A stretch of DNA of 6,645 nt. Origin: an uncultured Clostridia bacterium. GTDB taxonomy: Bacteria; Bacillota; Clostridia; Christensenellales; Borkfalkiaceae. The position numbers and the translations under genes were made by a program. Location of the stretch: contig CANREX010000084.1 of assembly GCA_947629735.1 (NCBI GenBank), positions 1 through 6,645 of the forward strand. Direction: 5' to 3'. Shown in pieces: positions 1 to 6,604 of this stretch. Numbering within the stretch: position 1 is the first letter of the stretch; the number at the start of each line of letters is the position of its first letter. The notes under the pieces were generated by a model. The model saw only the letters and a program-made list of their open reading frames with translations. It did no database searches and was not told the DNA's origin.

Positions 1-23
1 TGTTATTTAAGTTGTTATTTAAG
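1..23 (+). repeat. Tandem 11-base direct repeat, period 12
   Basis: TGTTATTTAAG occurs at 1-11 and again at 13-23, separated by one T. In the frame that ends at 57-59 the period of 12 keeps the codons in register, so the repeat encodes the similar steps LFKL and LFKA in the tail of the upstream protein. It is most simply a small in-frame duplication in that gene, not a regulatory site. A further copy could lie before the window edge. Confidence 0.55.
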
Positions 24-59
24 GCGACGTCTGCCAAGGCGGAAGAGAAACTACATTGA
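3..59 (+). CDS. C-terminal end of an upstream gene (possibly secF), cut by the window edge
   Basis: From base 3 a reading frame is open through the window edge and stops at TGA 57-59, giving an 18-residue tail, LFKLLFKATSAKAEEKLH. The tail is hydrophobic then charged. The TGA overlaps the TTG start of recJ, the kind of tight junction expected between genes of one operon. In many Clostridia the gene just before recJ is secF, the SecDF protein-export partner, and a short charged cytoplasmic tail would suit it. That identity rests on synteny only, because too little protein is visible to recognise a family. Frame 1 is also open over this short stretch, so the frame choice is supported mainly by the stop/start overlap. 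Confidence 0.4.
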   Translation, partial: LFKLLFKATSAKAEEKLH

Positions 60-2362
60 AAAGAATAAAACAGGAAGCCGTCTTTACGGCCGAACAACAA
101 AATATAATAGCCGACCTCGCCGCCCGCACGGGTCTGTGCGAGCAGACGGTTGCCATACTCTACGGCAGGGGCGTGGACTCGGCGGACAAGATAAACGCGT
201 TCATGAACCCCTCGCGCAGCCGCTTTCTGAGCCCCTTTCTGATGAGCGGAATGAAAGAAGCGGTCGCGCTCATAACGCGCGCGCGCGAAGAAGGTTGGTC
301 GGTCGTCGTGTACGGCGATTACGACGCGGACGGGATATGCGCTTCCACAATAATGGTGCGCGCCCTCGCGGACTTCGGCATAGAGGCAAACGTCTACGTG
401 CCCGAGCGTGCTCAGGGCTACGGCTTGACCATCTCCGCGATAGACGAGATATTCGACGAATGGTTTCCGCAGCTGTTCATAACGGTTGACTGCGGCATTT
501 CCAACGCGAAAGAGGTCGCATATATCAAAGAGCAGGGCGCGGAAGTTATCGTGACGGACCACCACGAGCTCCCCGCAGTTCTGCCCGATTGCATTTGCGT
601 CAACCCCAAGTTCGACGACGACTACCCCTACGACAACTTGTGCGGCGCGGGCGTGGCGTTCAAGGTGGGCTGCGCGCTCAACGGCAAGTCGGCGTATTCA
701 TACCTCGATTTCACCGCGATAGCTACGGTTGCGGACAGCGTTCCCGTCGTGGGGGAGAACCGCGACATAGTGGCGGAAGGGCTAAGCCTGATAAACGCCC
801 GTCCCCGCAAGAACTACGCGCATTTCATAGGCAGGAACGGGGAGGCGACAACTTCCCAGACCCTCGCGTTTTCCATTGCGCCCAAGGTGAACGCGGCGGG
901 CAGAATGGGCAACGCGGGCGACGCGCTCAGGCTGTTTTTGTCCGACGACGAGAGCGAGATATACTCGCTTTCCGTAAAACTCGGGGAATACAACCTCGAA
1001 AGGCAGAAATACTGCGACGAGCTGTATCTTTCCGCAAAGGAAAAGATAAAGAGCAAGGGCGCGGACGGCAGGATAATCATACTCTGGGACGAAAGCTGGA
1101 ACACGGGGTTTGTCGGCATAGTGGCGGCTCGCCTTGCGGAAGAATACAGCCGCCCCGCAATGCTCTTCGTCAAAAACGGGGATATGCTCAAAGGCAGCGC
1201 GCGCAGCGTGGAGGGAGTGAACATATTCGAAGCCCTCAAATCCTGCGAGGACCTGATAGCCGAGTTCGGCGGGCACTCGCAGGCGGCGGGCGTGAACGTA
1301 TCGGAAGAAAATCTGCCGCTGCTCGAAGAGCGGCTCAACGCCTATCTTCACGAAAATTATTCTCCCGCGGCGTTCGTGCCCACATATTATATAAACGGGG
1401 AATTGAAGGGCGGCGTTTCGCGCAAGTTCGTGGAAGAGCTTGAAAAATTGGAACCTTTCGGCGTGGGCAACCGCAGACCGCTTTTCACATTGGACGCCCT
1501 CGCCATGAACGCGCGCGCCATCAAGGCGAATTCCCCGCACATCTCGATAAAGAGTGAGTTTATAGATTTGACATGCTTTTCCGGCATAAAATTTCTGCCT
1601 GTTTTGCGCAGTCCTATACCCAAAAAGCTCATTTTCGACTACAATATCTCCACATTCAAGCAAAAAAGGTACATACGCGGGCTTGTCCGCGACGTGATTT
1701 ACGGCAAAGAGGACGTAGACTTCGCCCAAAACTTCTACGCGATGAACAGCGTGAATTCTCTCGCGCTGCCGCAGACAGACTGTTCCGTGCGCAAAATTTT
1801 GTTCAGTCAAGCCGCGGAGATGCTGAAAGACAGGCGGGAGTACGGTGAAATCTTCCTGCTCAGCGACTGTTCTAACGCTAAAAGGTACGATTTGTCGGAC
1901 ATCGGGATAAACGCGTTTATCCCTTGCTCTACCGACCTTTCCTCGTCCGTGCTGATATCCCCGCGGGCGGATTGCGACCTTTCGGGCTATACCAAAATAG
2001 TCTGGCTCGACGACCCCGCCGTGATAACGAACCCCTCTCTTGCGGGCAAAGAGGTGTATATATGTTCCGACATCGACGGGCTTGCTCCGCTTAAAGCCAT
2101 GGACTCGGCGAGGGAAAAGTTGGTGGAAGAGTTCAGATACATCTCGTCCTTGCAGGGCGCGGCTGCGTGCGAGGACGCGGAAGAATTCGCCTGCGCCTGC
2201 TCTGCGGGGCGGAACGAGGCGGATATATACTTTGCGGCGAAGGTGTTTGAAGAGCTCGGGCTCATCTCCTTCGAAGGCGGCAAACTCACTGTATACAGGC
2301 GGGAAAAGACCAATTTGGACAACTCCCCGCTGTACAGGGCGATAAGCGGGTTAAAGAGCTGA
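56..2362 (+). CDS. recJ: Single-stranded-DNA-specific exonuclease RecJ
   Basis: Cytoplasmic 5'-to-3' single-strand DNA exonuclease of the DHH phosphoesterase family, acting in recombination, mismatch and base-excision repair and at stalled forks. The 768-residue protein matches the long Firmicutes form (B. subtilis about 786) more than the E. coli form (about 577). The DHH domain shows YGDYDADG at 86-93, VDCG at 144-147, the TDHHE motif with DHH at 168-170, and VADSVP with D227. NAAGRM at 279-284 follows. The DHHA1 nucleic-acid domain carries TGFVGIVAARL at 350-360 and FGGHSQAAG at 404-412. EPFGVGNRRPLF at 466-477 opens the OB-like segment. Residues from about 500 to 768 form the less conserved C-terminal extension, with a winged-helix-like end (KVFEELGLISFEGGKL, 729-744). 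All metal-binding motifs are intact. The start is TTG: no in-frame ATG exists before residue 50, inside conserved sequence. GGAAGAG at 41-47 lies 8 bases upstream. The start overlaps the stop of the preceding gene, implying coupled translation. Confidence 0.96.
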   Translation: MKRIKQEAVFTAEQQNIIADLAARTGLCEQTVAILYGRGVDSADKINAFMNPSRSRFLSPFLMSGMKEAVALITRAREEGWSVVVYGDYDADGICASTIMVRALADFGIEANVYVPERAQGYGLTISAIDEIFDEWFPQLFITVDCGISNAKEVAYIKEQGAEVIVTDHHELPAVLPDCICVNPKFDDDYPYDNLCGAGVAFKVGCALNGKSAYSYLDFTAIATVADSVPVVGENRDIVAEGLSLINARPRKNYAHFIGRNGEATTSQTLAFSIAPKVNAAGRMGNAGDALRLFLSDDESEIYSLSVKLGEYNLERQKYCDELYLSAKEKIKSKGADGRIIILWDESWNTGFVGIVAARLAEEYSRPAMLFVKNGDMLKGSARSVEGVNIFEALKSCEDLIAEFGGHSQAAGVNVSEENLPLLEERLNAYLHENYSPAAFVPTYYINGELKGGVSRKFVEELEKLEPFGVGNRRPLFTLDALAMNARAIKANSPHISIKSEFIDLTCFSGIKFLPVLRSPIPKKLIFDYNISTFKQKRYIRGLVRDVIYGKEDVDFAQNFYAMNSVNSLALPQTDCSVRKILFSQAAEMLKDRREYGEIFLLSDCSNAKRYDLSDIGINAFIPCSTDLSSSVLISPRADCDLSGYTKIVWLDDPAVITNPSLAGKEVYICSDIDGLAPLKAMDSAREKLVEEFRYISSLQGAAACEDAEEFACACSAGRNEADIYFAAKVFEELGLISFEGGKLTVYRREKTNLDNSPLYRAISGLKS

Positions 2363-2499
2363 AAAATTCCCTTAAAACAACACAATAGTTTATAAAAGCT
2401 ATACAATAGTGTAAATTTCATGATAAACACGGGCAATAAATTTCGCGCAAGCGCGGCGATTTAAAAAAACAAAAAAATTCGTCAAAAACTCGATTGGAT
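2363..2499 (+). promoter_or_regulatory. AT-rich recJ-rel intergenic region, probable location of a rel promoter
   Basis: This is the only real gap in the window, much more AT-rich than the flanking genes, and no gene is seen in it. It holds -10-like hexamers TATAAA (2391-2396) and TACAAT (2402-2407), but neither has a good -35 at 16-18 bases. A weak alternative pairs TATACA (2400-2405) with GATAAA (2422-2427), spacer 16. An AT hairpin can form at 2385-2402 (7 pairs, one wobble, ATAA loop), and a GC hairpin CGCG-CAAG-CGCG at 2444-2455. Neither is followed by a T-run, so there is no convincing rho-independent terminator. An A-rich tract at 2463-2477 precedes the rel start. The gap suggests rel can be transcribed separately from recJ, but the exact promoter is not resolved. 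Confidence 0.35.
2382..2410 (+). repeat. Two ACAATAGT direct repeats, 21 bases apart
   Basis: ACAATAGT occurs at 2382-2389 and 2403-2410. The start-to-start distance is 21 bases, close to two helical turns, with an AT hairpin between them. This spacing would put two copies on the same face of the helix, as for a dimeric regulator, but an 8-base repeat in AT-rich DNA can also arise by chance. No known operator is recognised. Confidence 0.35.
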
Positions 2500-4632
2500 A
2501 TGAAAACCGTACTCGACAAGATAAACGAACAATATAACGAGGCAGACAAGGCGGTGCTGCGCAGCGCCTATCATTTCGCTGCGAAAATGCATGAAAACCA
2601 GAAGCGCGCCTCGGGCGAACCCTATTTCACGCACCCCTGCGCGGTAGCGGAAATTCTGGTAGACTTGGGGCTGGACGCGCCGACGGTCGCCGCCGCCTTT
2701 TTGCACGATGTCATCGAAGATACGCCCGCCACGCCCGAAGATATAAAGCGGGAGTTCGGGGAAGAGGTGTACAACCTCGTTGACGGCGTGACAAAGCTCG
2801 ACAAGATAAATTACCACTCGCACGAGGAAGAGGACGCGGAAAACTTCCGCAAGATTTTCGTCGCGATGGCAAAGGACGTGCGCGTAATAATCATAAAACT
2901 CGCGGACAGGCTGCACAATATGCGCTCTCTCAACTATCTTTCCAACGAGAGGCAGCAAAGGATAGCCAAGGAGACGCTGGAAGTTTTCACCCCGCTCGCG
3001 GGCAGGCTCGGCATATCGCAGATAAAGTGCGAGCTCGAAGACCTCTGCCTTAAATATCTCGACCCCGAGGCGTACGAATACCTCGTCGCGAACATAAACC
3101 AAAAGCGGGAGGAGCGCCGCCGCTTTGTCGATACGGTCGTCGCGCAGCTTCAAAAGCTGTTGGAAGAAAACAACATAAAGGGCGAGGTGTTTGGCAGACC
3201 CAAGCACTTTTATTCCATATATAAGAAGATGAAGAACAAGGGGCTCACGCTCGACCAGATATACGATTTGACCGCCGTGCGCGTGATAGTCGAAAAAATC
3301 GAGGAGTGTTACGAGGTGCTCGGCATCATTCACAAGATGTGGAAGCCCGTCCCCGGCAGGATAAAGGACTATATCGCAACGCCCAAGCGCAACATGTATC
3401 AATCGCTTCACACCACCGTAGTCACCAACTTCGGGCAGTATTTCGAGATACAGATAAGGACGGTGGAAATGCACAAGATGGCGGAGTACGGCATCGCGGC
3501 GCATTGGAAGTACAAGGAAAACAAGTCGGGCGAAAACAACTTCGATATGCGCCTTTCGTGGATACGCGACGTCATGGATTGGCAGGACAGTCTGGACACC
3601 TCAAAGGAGTTCGTCGATTCACTCAAAAACGACCTCTACACGTCTGAGCTGCTCGTATTCACCCCGCACGGCAAGGTTATATCCCTCCCGCCCGAAGCCA
3701 CGCCCGTGGATTTCGCCTACGCGATACACTCGGAAGTGGGCAACAAGTGCGTGGGGGCAAAGGTAAACGGCAAAATCGTTCCTCTAAACAGCGGTTTAAA
3801 GACGGGCGACGTCGTGGAAATATTGACGTCTCCCACGTCAAAAGGACCTTCCTGGGATTGGCTCAAATTCGTAAAATCGGGCTCGGCAAAGGCTAAGATA
3901 CGCCAATTTTTCAAGCACGCGATGAAGGACGAAAACGTCAAGGTCGGCAAATCCATGCTCGAAGCGGAGGCGAAGAGGCGGGGATATGCGCTCGGCGATC
4001 TGCTCACGGACGAGACGTTTGAAAAACTTTCGGAAAAGCTCGTTTTCGCCTCGGTGGACGAAATGTTCGCTTCCGTCGGCTACGGCGCGGTGAGCGTAAA
4101 CCAGATAATATTCAAGCTGATAGACTACCACCGCAGGGAGATGCCGCTTCAACCCGCCCCCGACGAGGCGGAAAGACTGCGCCACACCCCCGCGGGCAGC
4201 GTTTCGATAAAGGGGATAGAGGGCTTGCTCGTCAGGTTCGCGCACTGCTGCAACCCCGTGCCGGGCGACGAAATCGTCGGGTTTATCTCCCGCGGGAGGG
4301 GGGTCATAGTGCACAGAAAGGACTGCCCCAACCTCGCCGACTACGATTCGGAGAGAATTCAGCCCGCGCGCTGGACGGGCGATACCGACGAGGGCTTCTT
4401 CGCGGGGATAAAGATAATCGCAACCGACGACAGCGGGCTCACGGCGTTTATAACTTCGGAGATATCCGCAATGAAGCTGTATATGACCCAGATAAACGGG
4501 CGCATAGGCAAGGATAAGCGGGCGGTTTTCGAGATAATGATCCGCCTCAACAAACTTTCGGATATCGACCTGCTGATAAACCACTTGAAGCGCGATAAGC
4601 GCATAATTGACGTATTCAGGACGACGAAATGA
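2500..4632 (+). CDS. relA: Bifunctional (p)ppGpp synthetase/hydrolase Rel (RelA/SpoT family)
   Basis: Stringent-response enzyme that makes (p)ppGpp from ATP and GDP or GTP and hydrolyses it. Residues are numbered from the ATG (710 aa, usual for long RSH proteins). The HD hydrolase domain has FTHP at 43-46, the HD pair in LHDVIEDT at 68-75, and LADRLHN at 134-140. The synthetase domain has GRPKHFYSIYKKM (232-244), YDLTAVRV (255-262), the basic RIKD motif (287-290), YQSLH (300-304) and EIQIRT (316-321). RIKD is of the RxKD type found in bifunctional enzymes, unlike the acidic ExDD of monofunctional RelA, so both activities are expected. The regulatory half has a TGS domain (about 383-445), a helical region, a zinc-finger-like segment with HCC (582-584) and C609, and a C-terminal ACT domain (about 633-710). 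An in-frame TTG at 2494 would add two residues; the ATG is preferred. Neither start has a clear Shine-Dalgarno. The stop overlaps the next start. Confidence 0.96.
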   Translation: MKTVLDKINEQYNEADKAVLRSAYHFAAKMHENQKRASGEPYFTHPCAVAEILVDLGLDAPTVAAAFLHDVIEDTPATPEDIKREFGEEVYNLVDGVTKLDKINYHSHEEEDAENFRKIFVAMAKDVRVIIIKLADRLHNMRSLNYLSNERQQRIAKETLEVFTPLAGRLGISQIKCELEDLCLKYLDPEAYEYLVANINQKREERRRFVDTVVAQLQKLLEENNIKGEVFGRPKHFYSIYKKMKNKGLTLDQIYDLTAVRVIVEKIEECYEVLGIIHKMWKPVPGRIKDYIATPKRNMYQSLHTTVVTNFGQYFEIQIRTVEMHKMAEYGIAAHWKYKENKSGENNFDMRLSWIRDVMDWQDSLDTSKEFVDSLKNDLYTSELLVFTPHGKVISLPPEATPVDFAYAIHSEVGNKCVGAKVNGKIVPLNSGLKTGDVVEILTSPTSKGPSWDWLKFVKSGSAKAKIRQFFKHAMKDENVKVGKSMLEAEAKRRGYALGDLLTDETFEKLSEKLVFASVDEMFASVGYGAVSVNQIIFKLIDYHRREMPLQPAPDEAERLRHTPAGSVSIKGIEGLLVRFAHCCNPVPGDEIVGFISRGRGVIVHRKDCPNLADYDSERIQPARWTGDTDEGFFAGIKIIATDDSGLTAFITSEISAMKLYMTQINGRIGKDKRAVFEIMIRLNKLSDIDLLINHLKRDKRIIDVFRTTK

Positions 4633-5240
4633 CAGTTCACACGATTTTTCCCGAGGGATTTGCATGCAACACGTACGCGGTCACCGCAGATAATAAGCAG
4701 TGCGTTCTGATAGACTGCGCGCAGCCGCGCGTGCTCGATGAGTGCAGGAAGTTAAATCTTGCGCCCAAGGCAGTCCTTTTGACCCACGGACATTACGACC
4801 ATATCGGCGGCTGCGGCGCGCTGTTTGAGGCGGGCGTGCCCATATATTGCGGGGCGGACGAAAGGCAATTGATATTTTCGGACGACAACCGCGCGATTTT
4901 TCACGGCATAGAAATTCCATATTTCGAGATATTCAAAATTTTGCAAGACGGCGAAAAATTGTCGCTGTGCGGGCTGGATATATCCGTTTTGTCCACGCCC
5001 GGGCACACGGCGGGCGGGGTCAGCTATATAATCGGCGGCAACGTCTTTTCGGGCGACACCCTCTTTTACGGCAGCGTCGGCAGGACGGACCTCGCTACGG
5101 GCAATTCCCTCGCATTGGTGAAATCTGTCAAAAAGCTGTATTCTCTCGGCGGCGATTACGCCATCTATCCCGGTCACGGCGAGAGGACGTCGCTCTCCCG
5201 CGAGAGGGCGTTCAACCCCTACGTGAGGGTGGACAGATGA
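4629..5240 (+). CDS. Metallo-beta-lactamase-fold hydrolase, glyoxalase II-like
   Basis: Small single-domain, probably cytoplasmic, di-metal hydrolase of 203 residues with no signal peptide. The zinc-ligand set is complete: THGHYDHIGG at 52-61 gives H53, H55, D57 and H58; STPGHT gives H126; SGDTLF gives D143; and PGHGE gives H183. The pattern and length match the short glyoxalase II-like proteins (YcbL type), which lack the C-terminal substrate domain of true glyoxalase II. The family hydrolyses thioesters, but the substrate here cannot be read from sequence. The gene begins with ATG inside the rel stop (ATGA, 4629-4632), with AGGA at 4618-4621 as ribosome-binding site, and ends by the same kind of overlap with hemZ. 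In many Clostridia an equivalent hydrolase sits at this place between rel and hemZ, so the position supports the call. Confidence 0.92.
   Translation: MTVHTIFPEGFACNTYAVTADNKQCVLIDCAQPRVLDECRKLNLAPKAVLLTHGHYDHIGGCGALFEAGVPIYCGADERQLIFSDDNRAIFHGIEIPYFEIFKILQDGEKLSLCGLDISVLSTPGHTAGGVSYIIGGNVFSGDTLFYGSVGRTDLATGNSLALVKSVKKLYSLGGDYAIYPGHGERTSLSRERAFNPYVRVDR
5225..5229 (+). promoter_or_regulatory. Ribosome-binding site that fixes the hemZ start
   Basis: GAGGG lies 7 bases before the ATG at 5237, inside the last codons of the hydrolase gene. It decides the start of hemZ, because the same frame stays open a further 390 bases upstream without any homologous protein. Confidence 0.6.
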
Positions 5241-6604
5241 TAGAGTATTGCAATTGCGCGTGGCTCGAACCCGAGATAATGGACGTGGTGCGCCTGTTCG
5301 ACGCGGAGGACGAAAAATTCGGCTTTCACTTCGAATACAACAACAACGTCTACTACAACCACATAGAGTACGGCGGGGAAATCTATTCGTTTGAGGACGT
5401 CCAACCCACCGAGGACGAAACGCAGTTCAAAAGGTACGCGAAGAGGTTTTCCAAACTCGCCTTTTACACGCTGCTTTCCCGCGCGAAAAATATGACTATG
5501 CCGTACGGCGCGCTGACGGGCATAAGACCTACCAAGCTCGCCTACACGGAGATTGCCGCGGGGCATGATTGGCGGGAAGTTTTTGCCCGCATGGGCGTAA
5601 AAAAAGAGAATATTTCCCACGTCGGAAGGGTGATGGAAGCGCAGCGGGACATCTACAAAAACGCGGGCGGTCAGGACGTGTTTGTGAGCCTGCCGTTTTG
5701 CCCTACAAAGTGCGAATATTGCTCGTTTATCACCGCGCCCGTCTCGCGCATCGGAAATCTGATAGACCCCTACATATCCTGCGTTGAACGGGAGTTGAAG
5801 TCAATAAAAAGCCTGATAAAAACGCCCAAAAGCATATATATCGGCGGGGGTACGCCGTTTGCGATAAAAGAGGAATTTTTGGAGCGCGTTTTGCAGGGCG
5901 TGCAGGGGCTCGGAACAGGCAAAATCGAGTACACCGTGGAGGCGGGCAGACCGGATACGTTCACGCCCGAAAAGCTGGCGCTGTGCCGCGAATTCGGGGT
6001 GAACAGGCTGTGCGTCAACCCGCAGAGTTTGAAGGACGAAACGCTTGAAAGGATAGGCAGGAAGCACACCTCGGCGCAGTTTTTCGCCGCGTACGAAATG
6101 GCGGAAAAGTACGGCTTCGACATCAACGTGGATTTGATAGCGGGGCTCACGGGCGAAAGCGCAGCGGACTTCATAAATTCGTTAAAGGGCGTGATTGCTC
6201 TCGACCCCGCGAACATAACGGTACACACGCTGTCGCTCAAAGCGGGCGCGCGGCTCAAAGAGGAAAACAAGCGGCTGCACGTCGAGGGGATAGGGGAGAT
6301 GATTTCCGCCTCGCGCGAGCTGTTGACAAAGGCGAGCTACGAGCCCTATTACATGTACCGTCAGAAGTATCAGGCGGGCGGGCATGAAAATTGCGGTTGG
6401 TGCAAAAAGGGCAAGGCGAGCGTCTACAACGTGGACGTCATGGAAGAGATTGCGGACAACGTCGCGGTCGGCGCAAACGCGATTTCCAAGCGCGTTTTTG
6501 CGGAAGAGGAGAGGATAGAGCGCTACGCTTCCCCCAAGGATATTCCCGCCTATATGAACAAAATTGAAGAGATTATTTGCCGCCGCACCGCCCTGTTTTG
6601 CTAA
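5237..6604 (+). CDS. hemZ: Radical SAM protein HemZ, oxygen-independent coproporphyrinogen III oxidase-like
   Basis: Radical SAM protein of 455 residues in the HemN/HemW/HemZ group, associated with oxygen-independent conversion of coproporphyrinogen III to protoporphyrinogen IX. The N-terminal third is HemZ-specific and carries YGALTGIRPTKL at 90-101. The 4Fe-4S cluster motif is CPTKCEYCSF with C155, C159 and C162; the residue after the CxxC pair is SF, as in HemZ and HemW, not the fourth Cys of HemN. GGGTP at 203-207 is the SAM-binding glycine motif, and EAGRPDT at 235-241 is typical of HemZ. The C-terminal part has MYRQKYQAGGHENCGWC (373-389) and YNVDVMEE (397-404). The start is the ATG overlapping the hydrolase stop (ATGA, 5237-5240), with GAGGG at 5225-5229 at good distance; the frame stays open upstream but that stretch overlaps the hydrolase. 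B. subtilis HemZ is somewhat longer (about 500). True heme synthesis is not shown, since no other heme gene is in view. Confidence 0.93.
   Translation: MIEYCNCAWLEPEIMDVVRLFDAEDEKFGFHFEYNNNVYYNHIEYGGEIYSFEDVQPTEDETQFKRYAKRFSKLAFYTLLSRAKNMTMPYGALTGIRPTKLAYTEIAAGHDWREVFARMGVKKENISHVGRVMEAQRDIYKNAGGQDVFVSLPFCPTKCEYCSFITAPVSRIGNLIDPYISCVERELKSIKSLIKTPKSIYIGGGTPFAIKEEFLERVLQGVQGLGTGKIEYTVEAGRPDTFTPEKLALCREFGVNRLCVNPQSLKDETLERIGRKHTSAQFFAAYEMAEKYGFDINVDLIAGLTGESAADFINSLKGVIALDPANITVHTLSLKAGARLKEENKRLHVEGIGEMISASRELLTKASYEPYYMYRQKYQAGGHENCGWCKKGKASVYNVDVMEEIADNVAVGANAISKRVFAEEERIERYASPKDIPAYMNKIEEIICRRTALFC

Noticed and set aside
782..1810. Long open frame (342 codons) on the - strand inside recJ
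   Set aside because: It lies wholly antisense to a gene with complete RecJ motifs, its translation shows no recognisable domain, and long antisense frames are expected from this codon bias.
2420..2464. Possible 14-residue leader peptide (MINTGNKFRASAAI) before rel
   Set aside because: It has no Shine-Dalgarno, no run of regulatory codons and no attenuator-like terminator after it, so chance is the simpler explanation.
2444..2477. Hairpin CGCG-CAAG-CGCG as a terminator for recJ
   Set aside because: The stem is short and is followed on the + strand by A-runs, not T-runs. On the - strand the T-runs precede the hairpin, so it does not fit a rho-independent terminator in either direction.
2482..3504. 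Long open frame (340 codons) on the - strand opposite the first half of rel
   Set aside because: It is antisense to the intact HD and synthetase domains of rel. The translation is rich in shadow patterns (LV, YL, RR) and has no family motif.
3838..4665. Open frame (275 codons) on the - strand opposite the end of rel
   Set aside because: It overlaps the TGS-to-ACT half of rel and the start of the hydrolase in antisense, with no recognisable domain or own ribosome-binding context.
4847..5236. In-frame upstream extension of hemZ by 130 codons
   Set aside because: The extension overlaps the hydrolase gene in another frame, is an arginine-rich shadow, and HemZ begins properly at the ATG at 5237 with its own ribosome-binding site.
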